From NCBI GenBank assembly GCA_023414875.1, contig JAEZMV010000009.1:123039-187038 (forward strand): 64,000 nucleotides of DNA, written 5' to 3'. This document shows, one piece after another, positions 35,079-44,184 of the stretch. The position numbers were made by a program, and so were the translations under genes. Every line of letters begins with the position of its first letter. The first letter of the stretch is position 1. Below the pieces are notes generated by a model. That model had not been told where the DNA came from and did no database searches. It was given only the letters and a program-made list of their open reading frames with translations. The DNA comes from Bacillota bacterium (GTDB taxonomy: Bacteria > Bacillota > Clostridia > Lachnospirales > Lachnospiraceae).

Positions 35079-35906
35079 ATGTTTGGTAATGCGATTAAAA
35101 ACTTAAGAGAAGCTTCACCGTGGGTACATAATATTACGAATTATGTTACAGTAAACGATTGTGCAAATATTATTTTAGCATGCGGTGCCTCTCCAATTAT
35201 GGCTGATGATCTTCTTGAAGTAGAGGAGATAACCTCCTTATGTAATTCATTGGTTATCAATATTGGCACCTTGAACGAGCGAACGATCAAATCCATGCTC
35301 GTGGCGGGAAAACGAGCGAATGAGTTAGGCCATCCTGTGATCTTTGATCCGGTTGGAGCAGGAGCTTCCAGGCTTCGTTCCGATACTGCTTTTCAATTAC
35401 TTAAGGAAATAAAATTCAGCGTCATCAGAGGAAATGCATCAGAGATAAAAACCCTATATAATGGCATAGGTACCACTAAGGGTGTGGATGCTGATGCGGC
35501 AGATCGTATCACAGAGGATAGACTTAGCGAAACTGTTAAAAATGCCAGGTATTTATCAGAACGAACCGGTGCAGTAATCGTAATCACCGGTGAGATAGAT
35601 ATTGTTACTGATGTAGAGAAGGCATATATCGTAAGAAACGGACATCCAATGATGAGCAGGATTACCGGAACCGGTTGTATGCTATCCGCAGTCCTGGGTG
35701 CCTTATGTGCTGCAAATCCAAGTAATCTTCTAGATGCAGCTGCTGAAGGAGTATGTGCTATGGGATTATGCGGAGAGTTGGCTTTCGAGAAGATAACTGT
35801 GAATGACGAAGGTACCTCCTCCTACAAAGTACACTTGATTGATTATATGAGTAAGATGAATTTAACAATTCTAGAAGATAGGGCAAAGATCGAAGAATAT
35901 AGTTAA
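35079..35906 (+). CDS. thiM: Hydroxyethylthiazole kinase
   Basis: 275 residues from the ATG at 35079, after AGAGGTGTGAAC; a GTG at 35073 lies within that site. Features: PWVHNITNYVTVNDCANI, FDPVGAGAS and ITGTGCMLSAVLGA with the catalytic cysteine. It phosphorylates salvaged hydroxyethylthiazole. Because no thiG, thiH, thiS or thiF lies in the operon, the thiazole half seems to come from salvage, in line with the lost thiW. Confidence 0.95.
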   Translation: MFGNAIKNLREASPWVHNITNYVTVNDCANIILACGASPIMADDLLEVEEITSLCNSLVINIGTLNERTIKSMLVAGKRANELGHPVIFDPVGAGASRLRSDTAFQLLKEIKFSVIRGNASEIKTLYNGIGTTKGVDADAADRITEDRLSETVKNARYLSERTGAVIVITGEIDIVTDVEKAYIVRNGHPMMSRITGTGCMLSAVLGALCAANPSNLLDAAAEGVCAMGLCGELAFEKITVNDEGTSSYKVHLIDYMSKMNLTILEDRAKIEEYS

Positions 35907-35947
35907 GAACTGCGATGTTGACTGTTATGAAAGGTATGGTTATTAAG

Positions 35948-36601
35948 ATGAGAATCAAAAAAGAGGATATGCAATTATATGTAGTAACCGACAGGAGCTG
36001 GCTTGGCGAGAATAAACTGGCAGCTCAGGTTGAGGATATACTGAAAGCCGGAGCCACTCTTCTTCAATTGAGAGAAAAAGATATGACCTATGAGGCATTT
36101 GTAGAAGAAGCAAAGGAAATTAAGCAGGTTACGGATCAGTATCAAATTCCATTCATCATAAATGATCGGGTTGATGTAGCAAGGGCGGTAGCGGCTGCGG
36201 GAATTCATATTGGTCAGGATGATGGTGATATAATAGCAACCAGAGAGCTGGTTGGAGAGGATATGATAATCGGAGTATCGGTGCATACGGTTGAGGAAGC
36301 AATCGAAGCTCAATTAAAGGGAGCAGATTATATCGGGGTAGGAGCTGTATTTGGTACCTTAACGAAAAAGGATGCAAATCATGTTTCCCATGAGAATTTA
36401 AGAAAAATCTGTGCTGCGGTTACAATCCCGGTAGTGGCGATTGGTGGTATTACTAAGGATAACATTTTAGAACTAACAGGAACTGGAGTAGACGGGGCTG
36501 CGGTTATATCTGCAATTTTTGCATGTCAGGATGTTGGAAAGGCTACAGAGGAGCTGGCCAAGCTGGCTAAGCGAATGGTTAGAAGGGAAGCGATAATATG
36601 A
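35948..36601 (+). CDS. thiE: Thiamine-phosphate synthase
   Basis: About 217 residues from the ATG at 35948; starts at 35915, 35927 and 35936 are alternatives since the ribosome site is weak. TIM-barrel motifs LQLREKDMTYEAF, FIINDRVDVARA, GIHIGQDD and GVGAVFGTLTKKDA are all present. It joins HMP-PP and thiazole-P into thiamine phosphate. The TGA overlaps the thiD ATG by four bases (ATGA), indicating translational coupling. Confidence 0.94.
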   Translation: MRIKKEDMQLYVVTDRSWLGENKLAAQVEDILKAGATLLQLREKDMTYEAFVEEAKEIKQVTDQYQIPFIINDRVDVARAVAAAGIHIGQDDGDIIATRELVGEDMIIGVSVHTVEEAIEAQLKGADYIGVGAVFGTLTKKDANHVSHENLRKICAAVTIPVVAIGGITKDNILELTGTGVDGAAVISAIFACQDVGKATEELAKLAKRMVRREAII

Positions 36602-37380
36602 AAAAAGTACTCAGTATAGCAGGTTCGGATTGCAGTGGAGGAGCCGGGATACAAGCGGATATTAAAACCATAACGGTACATAACATGTTCGCAATGAGTG
36701 TAATTACAGCACTCACCGCTCAAAACACCCTGGGGGTTCATGGAGTTCTAGAGATTAATCCGCAATTTGTAGATGACCAGTTAGAGGCCATATTTACAGA
36801 TATCTACCCGGACGCAATTAAAATTGGCATGGTATCCAACCAAGGTATCATTGAGGTAATCATTGAAAAATTAACAAAATATAGGGTGAAGAATATCGTA
36901 TTGGACCCTGTTATGATATCCACCAGTGGAAGCAAGCTACTTAAGGAGGATGCTATGAATAAGCTTATCACCGGCCTTATGCCGTTAGCGACTGTGATTA
37001 CGCCCAACCTGATGGAAGCAGAATGTCTGTGCGAATTTTCTATTACTTCAAAGGAAGGCATGTTAAGGGCTGCAAAAGAGATTGCCCTACAATATAACGG
37101 AGCGATACTGATCAAAGGTGGGCATCTTAAGGATTGCAGTGATGATTTGCTTTATGATAAGGGTGAATACTACTGGTTTAATCAGGAACATATTGATAAT
37201 CCAAACACACATGGTACCGGATGCACCTTATCCTCTGCTATCGCATGTCATTTGGCGGATGGAAAGGATATAACTAGCAGTATAGCAGCAGCTAAGAGCT
37301 ACATAACAGGCGCGTTATCAGCTAATCTGGATTTAGGAAAAGGAAATGGTCCCTTAAACCATAGTTGGAAGCTTTTATAA
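36598..37380 (+). CDS. thiD: HMP/HMP-phosphate kinase
   Basis: 260 residues. Ribokinase-fold motifs SIAGSDCSGGAGIQADIKT, LDPVMISTSGSKLL, TPNLMEAECL and NTHGTGCTLSSAIA. It phosphorylates HMP twice for ThiE. It is the last gene of the thiC-thiM-thiE-thiD unit. The 178 bases after it hold a 27-codon open frame ending at 37476 that shows no known family, and no clear terminator. Confidence 0.94.
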   Translation: MKKVLSIAGSDCSGGAGIQADIKTITVHNMFAMSVITALTAQNTLGVHGVLEINPQFVDDQLEAIFTDIYPDAIKIGMVSNQGIIEVIIEKLTKYRVKNIVLDPVMISTSGSKLLKEDAMNKLITGLMPLATVITPNLMEAECLCEFSITSKEGMLRAAKEIALQYNGAILIKGGHLKDCSDDLLYDKGEYYWFNQEHIDNPNTHGTGCTLSSAIACHLADGKDITSSIAAAKSYITGALSANLDLGKGNGPLNHSWKLL

Positions 37381-37558
37381 GAAAAATAATAAAAAACACC
37401 GGTGATTACCGAGGAACAATTAGATTTATTAAAAAGGCTTCAACTACAAAATTATGGGATTCTCCTTTCAAAATAGGTATAAACCTGTTATTATGATGGT
37501 AAAGAATATCAAGCATCAAGTAATCTATTCTATAAGAGAAAACGAGGTGAAATAAAGC

Positions 37559-38497
37559 ATGAAAAAAGTATGTGTGATTGGAAGCATTAATATGGATTTA
37601 GTAACAACAGTTCAGAACTTTCCTAACCCTGGGGAAACTGTAAGCGGCAGAAGTTTTAATGCTTTTCCCGGAGGAAAAGGAGGCAATCAGGCGATTGCAA
37701 TCGGAAGACTCGGTGGAGATGTTCTCATGGTTGGAAAAGTCGGAGATGATATATATGGTGCAAATTATATAGAAAATTTCAAAAACAACAATGTAAAATA
37801 TGAAGGTATTAAAACCGAGAAAAATAATTCTACCGGTATTGCTGTGATACAAGTTAACAGTAAAAGTGAGAATAACATTGTTGTTGTTTCAGGGGCGAAT
37901 GGAGCTGTAAATGATGAGTTCATCGAGCAACAATGGGATATTATGAAAGAGTCCGATATATTTCTATTTCAATTAGAGATACCAATTAATACAGTGATGA
38001 GTACGATGAAAAAACTTAAGGATTTAGGGAAAATAATTATTCTTGATCCTGCACCTGCAGCGGATATACCGGACCATATATATAAATACATAGATTTTAT
38101 TACACCCAATGAAACAGAGTTAAAACAGCTTACAGCTAAAAGTATTGAGAAGGAAGAGGATTTAAGAGAGGCTGCATATATTTTACTGGATAAAGGAGTA
38201 TCGACGGTTATAGCGAAGAGTGGAAAAAAGGGAGCATATATTCTGAACAGTAGTATATATAAGCATATAAAAGGTTTTAATGTAAATGCAATTGATACGA
38301 CAGCGGCAGGAGATTCATTTAATGGAGGTTTTGCTTATGCACTTGCCAATGGAATGAAGCTGGAAGAGAGTGTAATATTTGCTAATGCAATCGGTGCTAT
38401 TTCTACTACAGCATTAGGTGCGCAGGATGCAATGCCGAGTTTAGACGAAGCAAAAGAATTCCTGTATCGAAATAATTGCGAAATAAAGCTTTCTTAA
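37559..38497 (+). CDS. rbsK: Ribokinase-like PfkB sugar kinase
   Basis: 312 residues, start after ACGAGGTGAAAT. GSINMDLV, GGKGGNQAIAIGRLGG, LDPAPA and the anion-hole/catalytic segment DTTAAGDSFNGGFAYALANG match ribokinase. It phosphorylates ribose or a related pentose or nucleoside. No ribose transporter or LacI-type regulator is adjacent, so the substrate is inferred from the family. It stands alone. Confidence 0.88.
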   Translation: MKKVCVIGSINMDLVTTVQNFPNPGETVSGRSFNAFPGGKGGNQAIAIGRLGGDVLMVGKVGDDIYGANYIENFKNNNVKYEGIKTEKNNSTGIAVIQVNSKSENNIVVVSGANGAVNDEFIEQQWDIMKESDIFLFQLEIPINTVMSTMKKLKDLGKIIILDPAPAADIPDHIYKYIDFITPNETELKQLTAKSIEKEEDLREAAYILLDKGVSTVIAKSGKKGAYILNSSIYKHIKGFNVNAIDTTAAGDSFNGGFAYALANGMKLEESVIFANAIGAISTTALGAQDAMPSLDEAKEFLYRNNCEIKLS

Positions 38498-38598
38498 TGA
38501 TATGGTAGTAATACCAATTTCATCTCTCACATGAAAGCGCAAGGTGAGAGGAAAGTAAACATCGTATATAGTTAACCTTATTGTCAGGAGGTAATCAA

Positions 38599-39453
38599 AT
38601 GGATTGGCTTGAAAGAATGAATAGTGCTATTCATTATATTGAGGAAAATCTTGCGGATGAGATTGATATCAATGAAGCTGCAAAAATAGCTTGTTGTTCA
38701 GTATATCATTTTCAACGAATTTTTTCATTTGCTGCAGAAATGACAATCGGTGAGTATATAAGACTAAGACGTATGACGGCAGCTGCATTTGAACTACAGG
38801 GAAAAACTAAAGTGATTGATGTTGCAATCAAATACGGATATAATTCACCGACTGCATTTACCCGCGCCTTTTTGAGTATACATGGTGTCACTCCAAGTGC
38901 AGTAAGAGAAAAAGGGATTATGTTAAAGTCATTTCCGCCAATCACCTTCCAAATGTCTGTTAAAGGAGGTAAATTAATGAATTATAAAATCATTGAAAAA
39001 CCTGCTATGAGGTTTGTCGGAAGAAAAGAAACAATACCTACAGTGGACGGACAGAATTTTATAAGAGTTCCTCAAATCTGGGATGAACTGATGAGAGATG
39101 ATAGCTTCGAAAGGATATGCGAGCTTTCAAATGGAAACCCTTCCGGAATCTTAGGTATTTGCACTAACTTTAAAGATAATCAACTGGATTACTATATAGC
39201 CAGTTCCTCGGAGGCGGAAGTTCCCGGAGATATGGAAGAGCTTATTGTTCCTTCCGGTTTATGGGTTGTATTTGAATGCATTGGACCTATTCCTTCTGCC
39301 ATTCAGGATGTATGGAAACGTATTTGTACAGAATGGTTCCCTTCTTCCGGATACGACCATTCCGGTGGTGCGGAGATTGAATGGTACTCAGATGGTGATG
39401 GAGGTACAGATGAATATGTCAGCGAGATCTGGATCCCAATAGTTAAGAAATAG
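38599..39453 (+). CDS. AraC-type regulator with GyrI-like effector domain
   Basis: 284 residues from the ATG at 38599, after AGGAGGTAATCAA. Residues 1-110 hold two AraC helix-turn-helix units (INEAAKIACCSVYHFQRIFS; IDVAIKYGYNSPTAFTRAFL). Residues about 125-284 are a GyrI/SOUL-like small-molecule domain (FVGRKETIP; GLWVVFECIGPIP). This is the Rob/BmrR-like layout, where binding of a hydrophobic drug or toxin activates target genes. The DinB-family gene 130 bases downstream may be a target, but that is inference. Confidence 0.9.
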   Translation: MDWLERMNSAIHYIEENLADEIDINEAAKIACCSVYHFQRIFSFAAEMTIGEYIRLRRMTAAAFELQGKTKVIDVAIKYGYNSPTAFTRAFLSIHGVTPSAVREKGIMLKSFPPITFQMSVKGGKLMNYKIIEKPAMRFVGRKETIPTVDGQNFIRVPQIWDELMRDDSFERICELSNGNPSGILGICTNFKDNQLDYYIASSSEAEVPGDMEELIVPSGLWVVFECIGPIPSAIQDVWKRICTEWFPSSGYDHSGGAEIEWYSDGDGGTDEYVSEIWIPIVKK

Positions 39454-39582
39454 TATATATATAATTATCATAGCTATGTTTCTTTCGATGAATGTGTGAC
39501 ATATTCTGAAACATGGCTCTTTATTATTTGAAATAACAGTAATATATTTTAACTACGTATTATATAAGAATTGAGGTGAACT

Positions 39583-40257
39583 ATGTTTCAGGCAGGTACG
39601 GATTGGAATCCATTACAAGGTAGGTTAAAAGAAATCATTTTAAAACAAAATCATTTTGAAGAAGCAAAGCAGTTATTGCTAAAGATGCATTCATTTGTAC
39701 ATAGTTCTTCCGTCCATGAAATATCCGATATCACTTTTATGGATGAGATTTGGAAGGATTTAAGCGACAAGGCATTTCGAACGATGCCAACAATAAAGGA
39801 CGATACGATAGCATGGCATATCTGGCATATTACAAGGATAGAAGATCTTACGGCTAATTATTTAATTGCAAATCAAACACAGGTTTTCGATGAAACCTGG
39901 GCGGAACGGTTGCATACAGTCACCAAGGATACCGGAAACACCATGAGTGATCCCGAAATAATCAGTTTCAGTAATGAAATAGATAGGGAAACACTTTATG
40001 AATACCGTAATGCAGTAGGTCGTCAAACCAAGCGTGTTATTGAAGAACTGAAACCTGAAGCTATGAGAAGAAAAGTATCGGGGGAAGGCTTAAGGTTAAT
40101 TGCTGAAAGCGGCGGAGTAACAAACCATCCGGATTCCGCTTGGCTTCTTGATTTCTGGGGTAGGAAAAATATAGCGGGAATATTCCAGATGCCGATTACT
40201 CGTCACCAGATAGTACATTTGAATGATTGCAGAAGATTAAAGAAGATTTGTAAATAG
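39583..40257 (+). CDS. DinB-family four-helix metal protein
   Basis: 224 residues, start after TTGAGGTGAACT. DinB-like fold with metal-binding histidines in the conserved AWHIWHITRIEDL and a late TRHQIVHLNDCRRL. Family members bind a divalent metal; some are thiol transferases such as BstA/YfiT types, others have no known activity. The protein follows the AraC/GyrI regulator gene in the same direction. Confidence 0.82.
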   Translation: MFQAGTDWNPLQGRLKEIILKQNHFEEAKQLLLKMHSFVHSSSVHEISDITFMDEIWKDLSDKAFRTMPTIKDDTIAWHIWHITRIEDLTANYLIANQTQVFDETWAERLHTVTKDTGNTMSDPEIISFSNEIDRETLYEYRNAVGRQTKRVIEELKPEAMRRKVSGEGLRLIAESGGVTNHPDSAWLLDFWGRKNIAGIFQMPITRHQIVHLNDCRRLKKICK

Positions 40258-40375
40258 ATATGTTGATAATATCTGATTAGATGTGTGAATAGGTATTCAT
40301 GCGGTAATTAACAAGGAAGAATCGAGTGAGACAAAAATGATATAATTATAAATTATATTAATTTCTCAAAAAGTA

Positions 40376-40422
40376 TTGACATTATCCAATGTTGGTCATA
40401 TAATATACTCAACGTTGGATAT
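40376..40422 (+). promoter_or_regulatory. PadR promoter with two operator half-palindromes
   Basis: TTGACA (40376) and TATAAT (40399) with 17-base spacing. TATCCAATGTTGG at 40383-40395 lies in the spacer and CAACGTTGGATAT at 40410-40422 lies after the -10. Both match the palindrome at 41418, suggesting autorepression by the PadR protein encoded downstream. Confidence 0.75.
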
Positions 40423-40524
40423 AGAAAAAGAATAAAGAACGAGGTAAAGCCAGTAAATTAAAGTACTCAAACTAAATACATGTAGTTTATTGACTGATAA
40501 ACAGAAATTTATATAGGTGAAAAA

Positions 40525-41256
40525 ATGATAAGTGCATTTATTTTATATTATATTAATATGAAACCAACCCATGGTTATGAGATCCAGAAGTTTATCCAAA
40601 TATCAGGAGCAGATCAGTGGGCTAAAATTCAATCCGGTTCTATCTATTATGCGCTTACAAAACTGGAGAAGGATAACTATATCCGGGTGCTGCGTGAGGA
40701 ACGTACCGGTTCCAGGGTCCGTAAAATATACGAGATAACGGAAAGCGGCATAGAAGAGCTGCACCGAGAGATGGCTGAGGAACTTGATAAGCCTATATCC
40801 AGTATCGGTTCCTTGAAATTCTTCACAGACCCTATGTTAAGTACCATAGAGAAAGAGAAAATCATCAAAATAGTAGATAATCACATAATTAAGCTGAAGG
40901 AACAGAAGGACTTCTGGGAGAAGTGGTACCATATAAAGGTTGATGAGCAATCAACCGGATTATCAAGACTTAGTTTTGAGATGACTCTGAATCAACTTGA
41001 CTACCAAATAAAATGGCATCAGGAGCTACTGGATCATATTGATGAATATATAAAAGTCGGTAAAGAAACAGAACAACTTATTAAGAGTATTGATTTTGAT
41101 AAAATGGAAGAAAATTCAGCGGATTCAGAAGTGGAACAAAAGCTTCAATATGCCCTAAAGCTGAAGAACGAGATACTGAAGGATCCAGAGAATGCGGTAA
41201 TAGATTTAGTAGATAAAATTATTGAAGAATTGCAGAGCCAAATCAAGAAGAAATAG
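40525..41256 (+). CDS. PadR-family transcriptional regulator
   Basis: 243 residues, start after ATAGGTGAAAAA. N-terminal winged helix: MKPTHGYEIQKFIQ, SGSIYYALTKLEKD and the wing TGSRVRKIYEITESG. The C-terminal half (about 100-243) is a helical dimerisation domain of the PadR AphA-like type. Its promoter and the promoter of the following ABC exporter share the ATATCCAATATTGGATAT palindrome, which supports self-regulation and control of the exporter, a common arrangement for drug-responsive PadR proteins. Confidence 0.92.
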   Translation: MISAFILYYINMKPTHGYEIQKFIQISGADQWAKIQSGSIYYALTKLEKDNYIRVLREERTGSRVRKIYEITESGIEELHREMAEELDKPISSIGSLKFFTDPMLSTIEKEKIIKIVDNHIIKLKEQKDFWEKWYHIKVDEQSTGLSRLSFEMTLNQLDYQIKWHQELLDHIDEYIKVGKETEQLIKSIDFDKMEENSADSEVEQKLQYALKLKNEILKDPENAVIDLVDKIIEELQSQIKKK

Positions 41257-41259
41257 ATA

Positions 41260-41447
41260 GAAGAATAGCAGAAGCGACTATTCTTCATGATTTATGCCCA
41301 TATAGCATGAGCCATAGGTTGCAATTTAAATAAGTAATTAAAGGAAATGAGTTATAAATAACATGATTTAAATAAGTTTTCCAACCTAATAGGCAGGAAA
41401 ACTTATTTAAAAGACTAATATCCAATATTGGATATACAAAGTATAAT
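41260..41447 (+). promoter_or_regulatory. Operator and hairpins before the ABC exporter
   Basis: A perfect 18-base palindrome ATATCCAATATTGGATAT is at 41418-41435, and TATAAT follows at 41442, so a bound repressor would cover the -35 region. Two hairpins precede it: GAAGAATAG/CTATTCTTC (41260-41286) and a 16-bp stem TTTAAATAAGTTTTCC (41367-41382) pairing with 41396-41411. The stems lack T runs, so their role is unclear. Confidence 0.75.
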
Positions 41448-41619
41448 AAACAAGTATAAGTAGATAACATAGGATAAAAGTGGAAGTATAAATTGCAGCG
41501 ATAAATATAAAAGATACTGTTCAATGAGATATAAATGCAGAAATAAGGTAGTAAAAGATAGAAATCATATTTAAATATCATAAAGCAATGAAATAAATCA
41601 AATAAGGAGGATATATAAT

Positions 41620-42375
41620 ATGAACAAACTGTTAGAGGTAAATAATCTTTCAAAATCCTATGGAGAGAAGCAGGTAGTACAGAAAATCACTTTCGAGATC
41701 AGTGATGGTGAGATACTGGGATTCATCGGTCCAAATGGTGCGGGTAAAAGTACTACAATTAAGATGTTAATCGATGTGGAAGCAAGGGATGATGGAGATA
41801 TCTTATTTCAAGGTGTGAAGATTGGGAAAGAAATGAAAAGCTTCAAGAAATCGATCGGTGTCGTTCCTCAGGAAATCGCTGTCTATGAGGATATCAGTGC
41901 CTATGAGAATGTTAAATTCTTTTGTTCCCTATATGGATACCATGGGAAGGAATTGAAGAGCAGGGTGAAGGAAGCCCTGGAATTCGTAGGCTTATGGGAG
42001 CGGAAAGGAGAGTTGCCTACTAAGTTTTCCGGAGGAATGAAACGAAGACTAAATATTGCCTGTTCCATCGCTCATTCTCCTAAGCTGTTAATCATGGATG
42101 AACCGACAGTAGGAATTGACCCACAATCCAGAAATCATATTATGGAAGCAATTAAGACTTTGAATTCTAGAGGTACTACAGTTGTCTATGTATCCCACTA
42201 CATGGAGGAGATAGAAGCAATCTGTGGTCGCGTTCTGATTATGGATCATGGGGTTATTATGGAGGATATGGAGAAGGAGCAGTTAAAGGATAAGTATATG
42301 AGTCAGGGCTGCAACTCGTTAGAGGAGATATTTCTAACAATTACAGGGACAGAATTAAGGGATGAGGAGGTTTAA
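41620..42375 (+). CDS. ABC exporter ATPase
   Basis: 251 residues, start after AAGGAGGATATATAAT. Walker A GPNGAGKSTT, Q-loop VVPQEIAVYED, signature FSGGMKRRL, Walker B LLIMDEPTVGID, H-loop YVSHYMEE. This is a CcmA/NatA-like ATPase of an ABC-2 exporter. It is followed directly by two permease genes and preceded by the PadR operator, so it probably exports a drug or membrane-active compound. Confidence 0.95.
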   Translation: MNKLLEVNNLSKSYGEKQVVQKITFEISDGEILGFIGPNGAGKSTTIKMLIDVEARDDGDILFQGVKIGKEMKSFKKSIGVVPQEIAVYEDISAYENVKFFCSLYGYHGKELKSRVKEALEFVGLWERKGELPTKFSGGMKRRLNIACSIAHSPKLLIMDEPTVGIDPQSRNHIMEAIKTLNSRGTTVVYVSHYMEEIEAICGRVLIMDHGVIMEDMEKEQLKDKYMSQGCNSLEEIFLTITGTELRDEEV

Positions 42376-42381
42376 TTTTTC

Positions 42382-43149
42382 ATGAGAAATCTATTTCACA
42401 TCGTTTGTTTTGATTTGAAGAAAAGGTCGAGGGATGGATTTATAATTGGCTATAATATCATTTTCCCTATCGTCATGACAGTATTGCTTGGTTATCTCTC
42501 ATCCGAAAGCTATGGGAAGGATTTTACCGGCTATCAATATTATATGATTGTTATACTTTCCTTTTCAGTGGCCATGGCTGTAATCACTGCAGCATATGCG
42601 GGGAAGGATGATGCGTATAAGAAAACGGCCGTACGCTATCTGTTTTCACCGGTATCAAGATCCCAGATTGTTCTGGCAAAGCTTATATCCTGTACACTGG
42701 TAATCAGCTGTTGTAATTTGCTGGTCATACTTTTTTCCCATCTTGTATTCAAGCTTCCGTTAAATATAAAAATAATTCCTGTCACACTTATATTAGCAGC
42801 AGAGACCTTTACCGTATGTGCAATCGGCCTTTTTATCGGTCTAGGTATGAAGAACTTCATTTTTATCAAAAATGTATTAAATATTCCTATTTGTCTGGCG
42901 GCTATCTTAGCCGGGACCTTCTTTCCGTTAGGGACTTTAAATGATAGATTAGAAATGCTCATAAAGCTGTCACCATTAACCTGGGTTAACCGCAGTATCT
43001 TCTTAATGCTATATGATGACAGTTCACAGCTCTTATGGAAAACATCCTTGATATTTATGATCACAGGAATTGGATTTGCAATACTGGCAATCAAACTATT
43101 TAAAAAGGAGGAATTCATCCATGGGGATTTACCTGGTTATGAAAAATAA
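42382..43149 (+). CDS. ABC-2 type exporter permease
   Basis: 255 residues, start after GAGGAGGTTTAAT. Six hydrophobic helices typical of ABC-2 permeases, with the conserved C-terminal PLTWVNRSIF segment. It starts six bases after the ATPase stop. Its last 29 bases overlap the next permease gene in another frame, indicating translational coupling. Confidence 0.88.
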   Translation: MRNLFHIVCFDLKKRSRDGFIIGYNIIFPIVMTVLLGYLSSESYGKDFTGYQYYMIVILSFSVAMAVITAAYAGKDDAYKKTAVRYLFSPVSRSQIVLAKLISCTLVISCCNLLVILFSHLVFKLPLNIKIIPVTLILAAETFTVCAIGLFIGLGMKNFIFIKNVLNIPICLAAILAGTFFPLGTLNDRLEMLIKLSPLTWVNRSIFLMLYDDSSQLLWKTSLIFMITGIGFAILAIKLFKKEEFIHGDLPGYEK

Positions 43150-44035
43150 TTTTAAAAGAGGTTTTCAACATAAAAGGTTATTCCTTCTTACCTTCCTGTT
43201 ACCGGTTATTGTATGTGCTCTTTTTGGGCTTGTAAGGTTTGACAAAACCACTGTTCGCGTGGGAATTCTGGAGGCCTCGGTATTAAAGCTCGAAGATCAC
43301 GAGGCTTTGTATGATATTTTTGATGCTTCAAAAGGGATAACGTATGCTCATGCAGATGAAGAAAGCATAAATACAGATTTAATAACAGGAAAGTATCATG
43401 TACTTCTTGATTACCGAAATAGCAAGAATTTAGAGGATTATCAATTGATTACATATGAGAAGGAAGCAAAAGGGGAATGGATCAATACGGTGTTTAAGAA
43501 GGCCTTTGAAGACAGGGAACCTGTAATTTTGGAGAATCCAAAGAAACAGGGTTTATCAACAACAGAACGTTCCATGGCACTTCTCATGTCTTTGTTTATG
43601 ATATTCTCTACCCTTCATGCTTCTGCTATGATCAGGGATCGGCAGAATGGAACCTACTTAAGATATCAATATGCTAATAAAAGCGGAGTTGGGTATATAT
43701 TGGGTTATATTCTTCATAATGTTGTGATAACCTATGCACAGGTATTACTATGTATGGGGTCACTGCTTATACTACAAAAGAATTTTTCCCTAACCGTAAT
43801 GGAGATATTAGTACTATCAAGCATAGTAACAGGGATAGCGAGTATTTTTGCGGTAGTAATTTGCATGACCAGTAAAAGCGAAGTGCAGGCTAATATCTCT
43901 GCCTCAGCCATAGCTTCGATCATGTCACTGCTAGGAGGAACCTTTGTGGCGGTGGAAGCAATGCCGGGTCTTCTTAGAATTCTAAGCTTAATAAGCCCGA
44001 TTCATTGGGTAGTAGAGTTAATCAGAATATTTTAG
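43121..44035 (+). CDS. ABC-2 type exporter permease, second subunit
   Basis: 304 residues from the ATG at 43121, nine bases after AAAAAGGAGGA; the frame extends to 43070 but without a site. One N-terminal helix, an extracellular loop (about 35-145), then five helices ending in LISPIHWVVELIRIF, the same ABC-2 signature as its partner. The two permeases and the ATPase form a heteromeric exporter under PadR control. Confidence 0.88.
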   Translation: MGIYLVMKNNFKRGFQHKRLFLLTFLLPVIVCALFGLVRFDKTTVRVGILEASVLKLEDHEALYDIFDASKGITYAHADEESINTDLITGKYHVLLDYRNSKNLEDYQLITYEKEAKGEWINTVFKKAFEDREPVILENPKKQGLSTTERSMALLMSLFMIFSTLHASAMIRDRQNGTYLRYQYANKSGVGYILGYILHNVVITYAQVLLCMGSLLILQKNFSLTVMEILVLSSIVTGIASIFAVVICMTSKSEVQANISASAIASIMSLLGGTFVAVEAMPGLLRILSLISPIHWVVELIRIF

Positions 44036-44115
44036 TACAAAAATAATGTATACGGAGGAAAGTTCATTTAATTCAAAACCGATGTGTTTTTAGCTGCTTT
44101 TAATGTTCTAATTTA

Positions 44116-44147
44116 AATATGCCAGCGTTAAAATACGCTGGCATATT
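44116..44147. terminator. Bidirectional terminator
   Basis: AATATGCCAGCGT / ACGCTGGCATATT perfect stem with a six-base loop, between the exporter operon and the convergent DUF2804 gene. Confidence 0.8.
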
Positions 44148-44184
44148 CTAGATAGTCATTTTTCGTCGAATATCCTATTCTAAA

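Noticed and set aside
37402..37476. Short GTG-started frame after thiD
   Set aside because: Only about 25 codons with no ribosome site and no known family; not reported as a gene.
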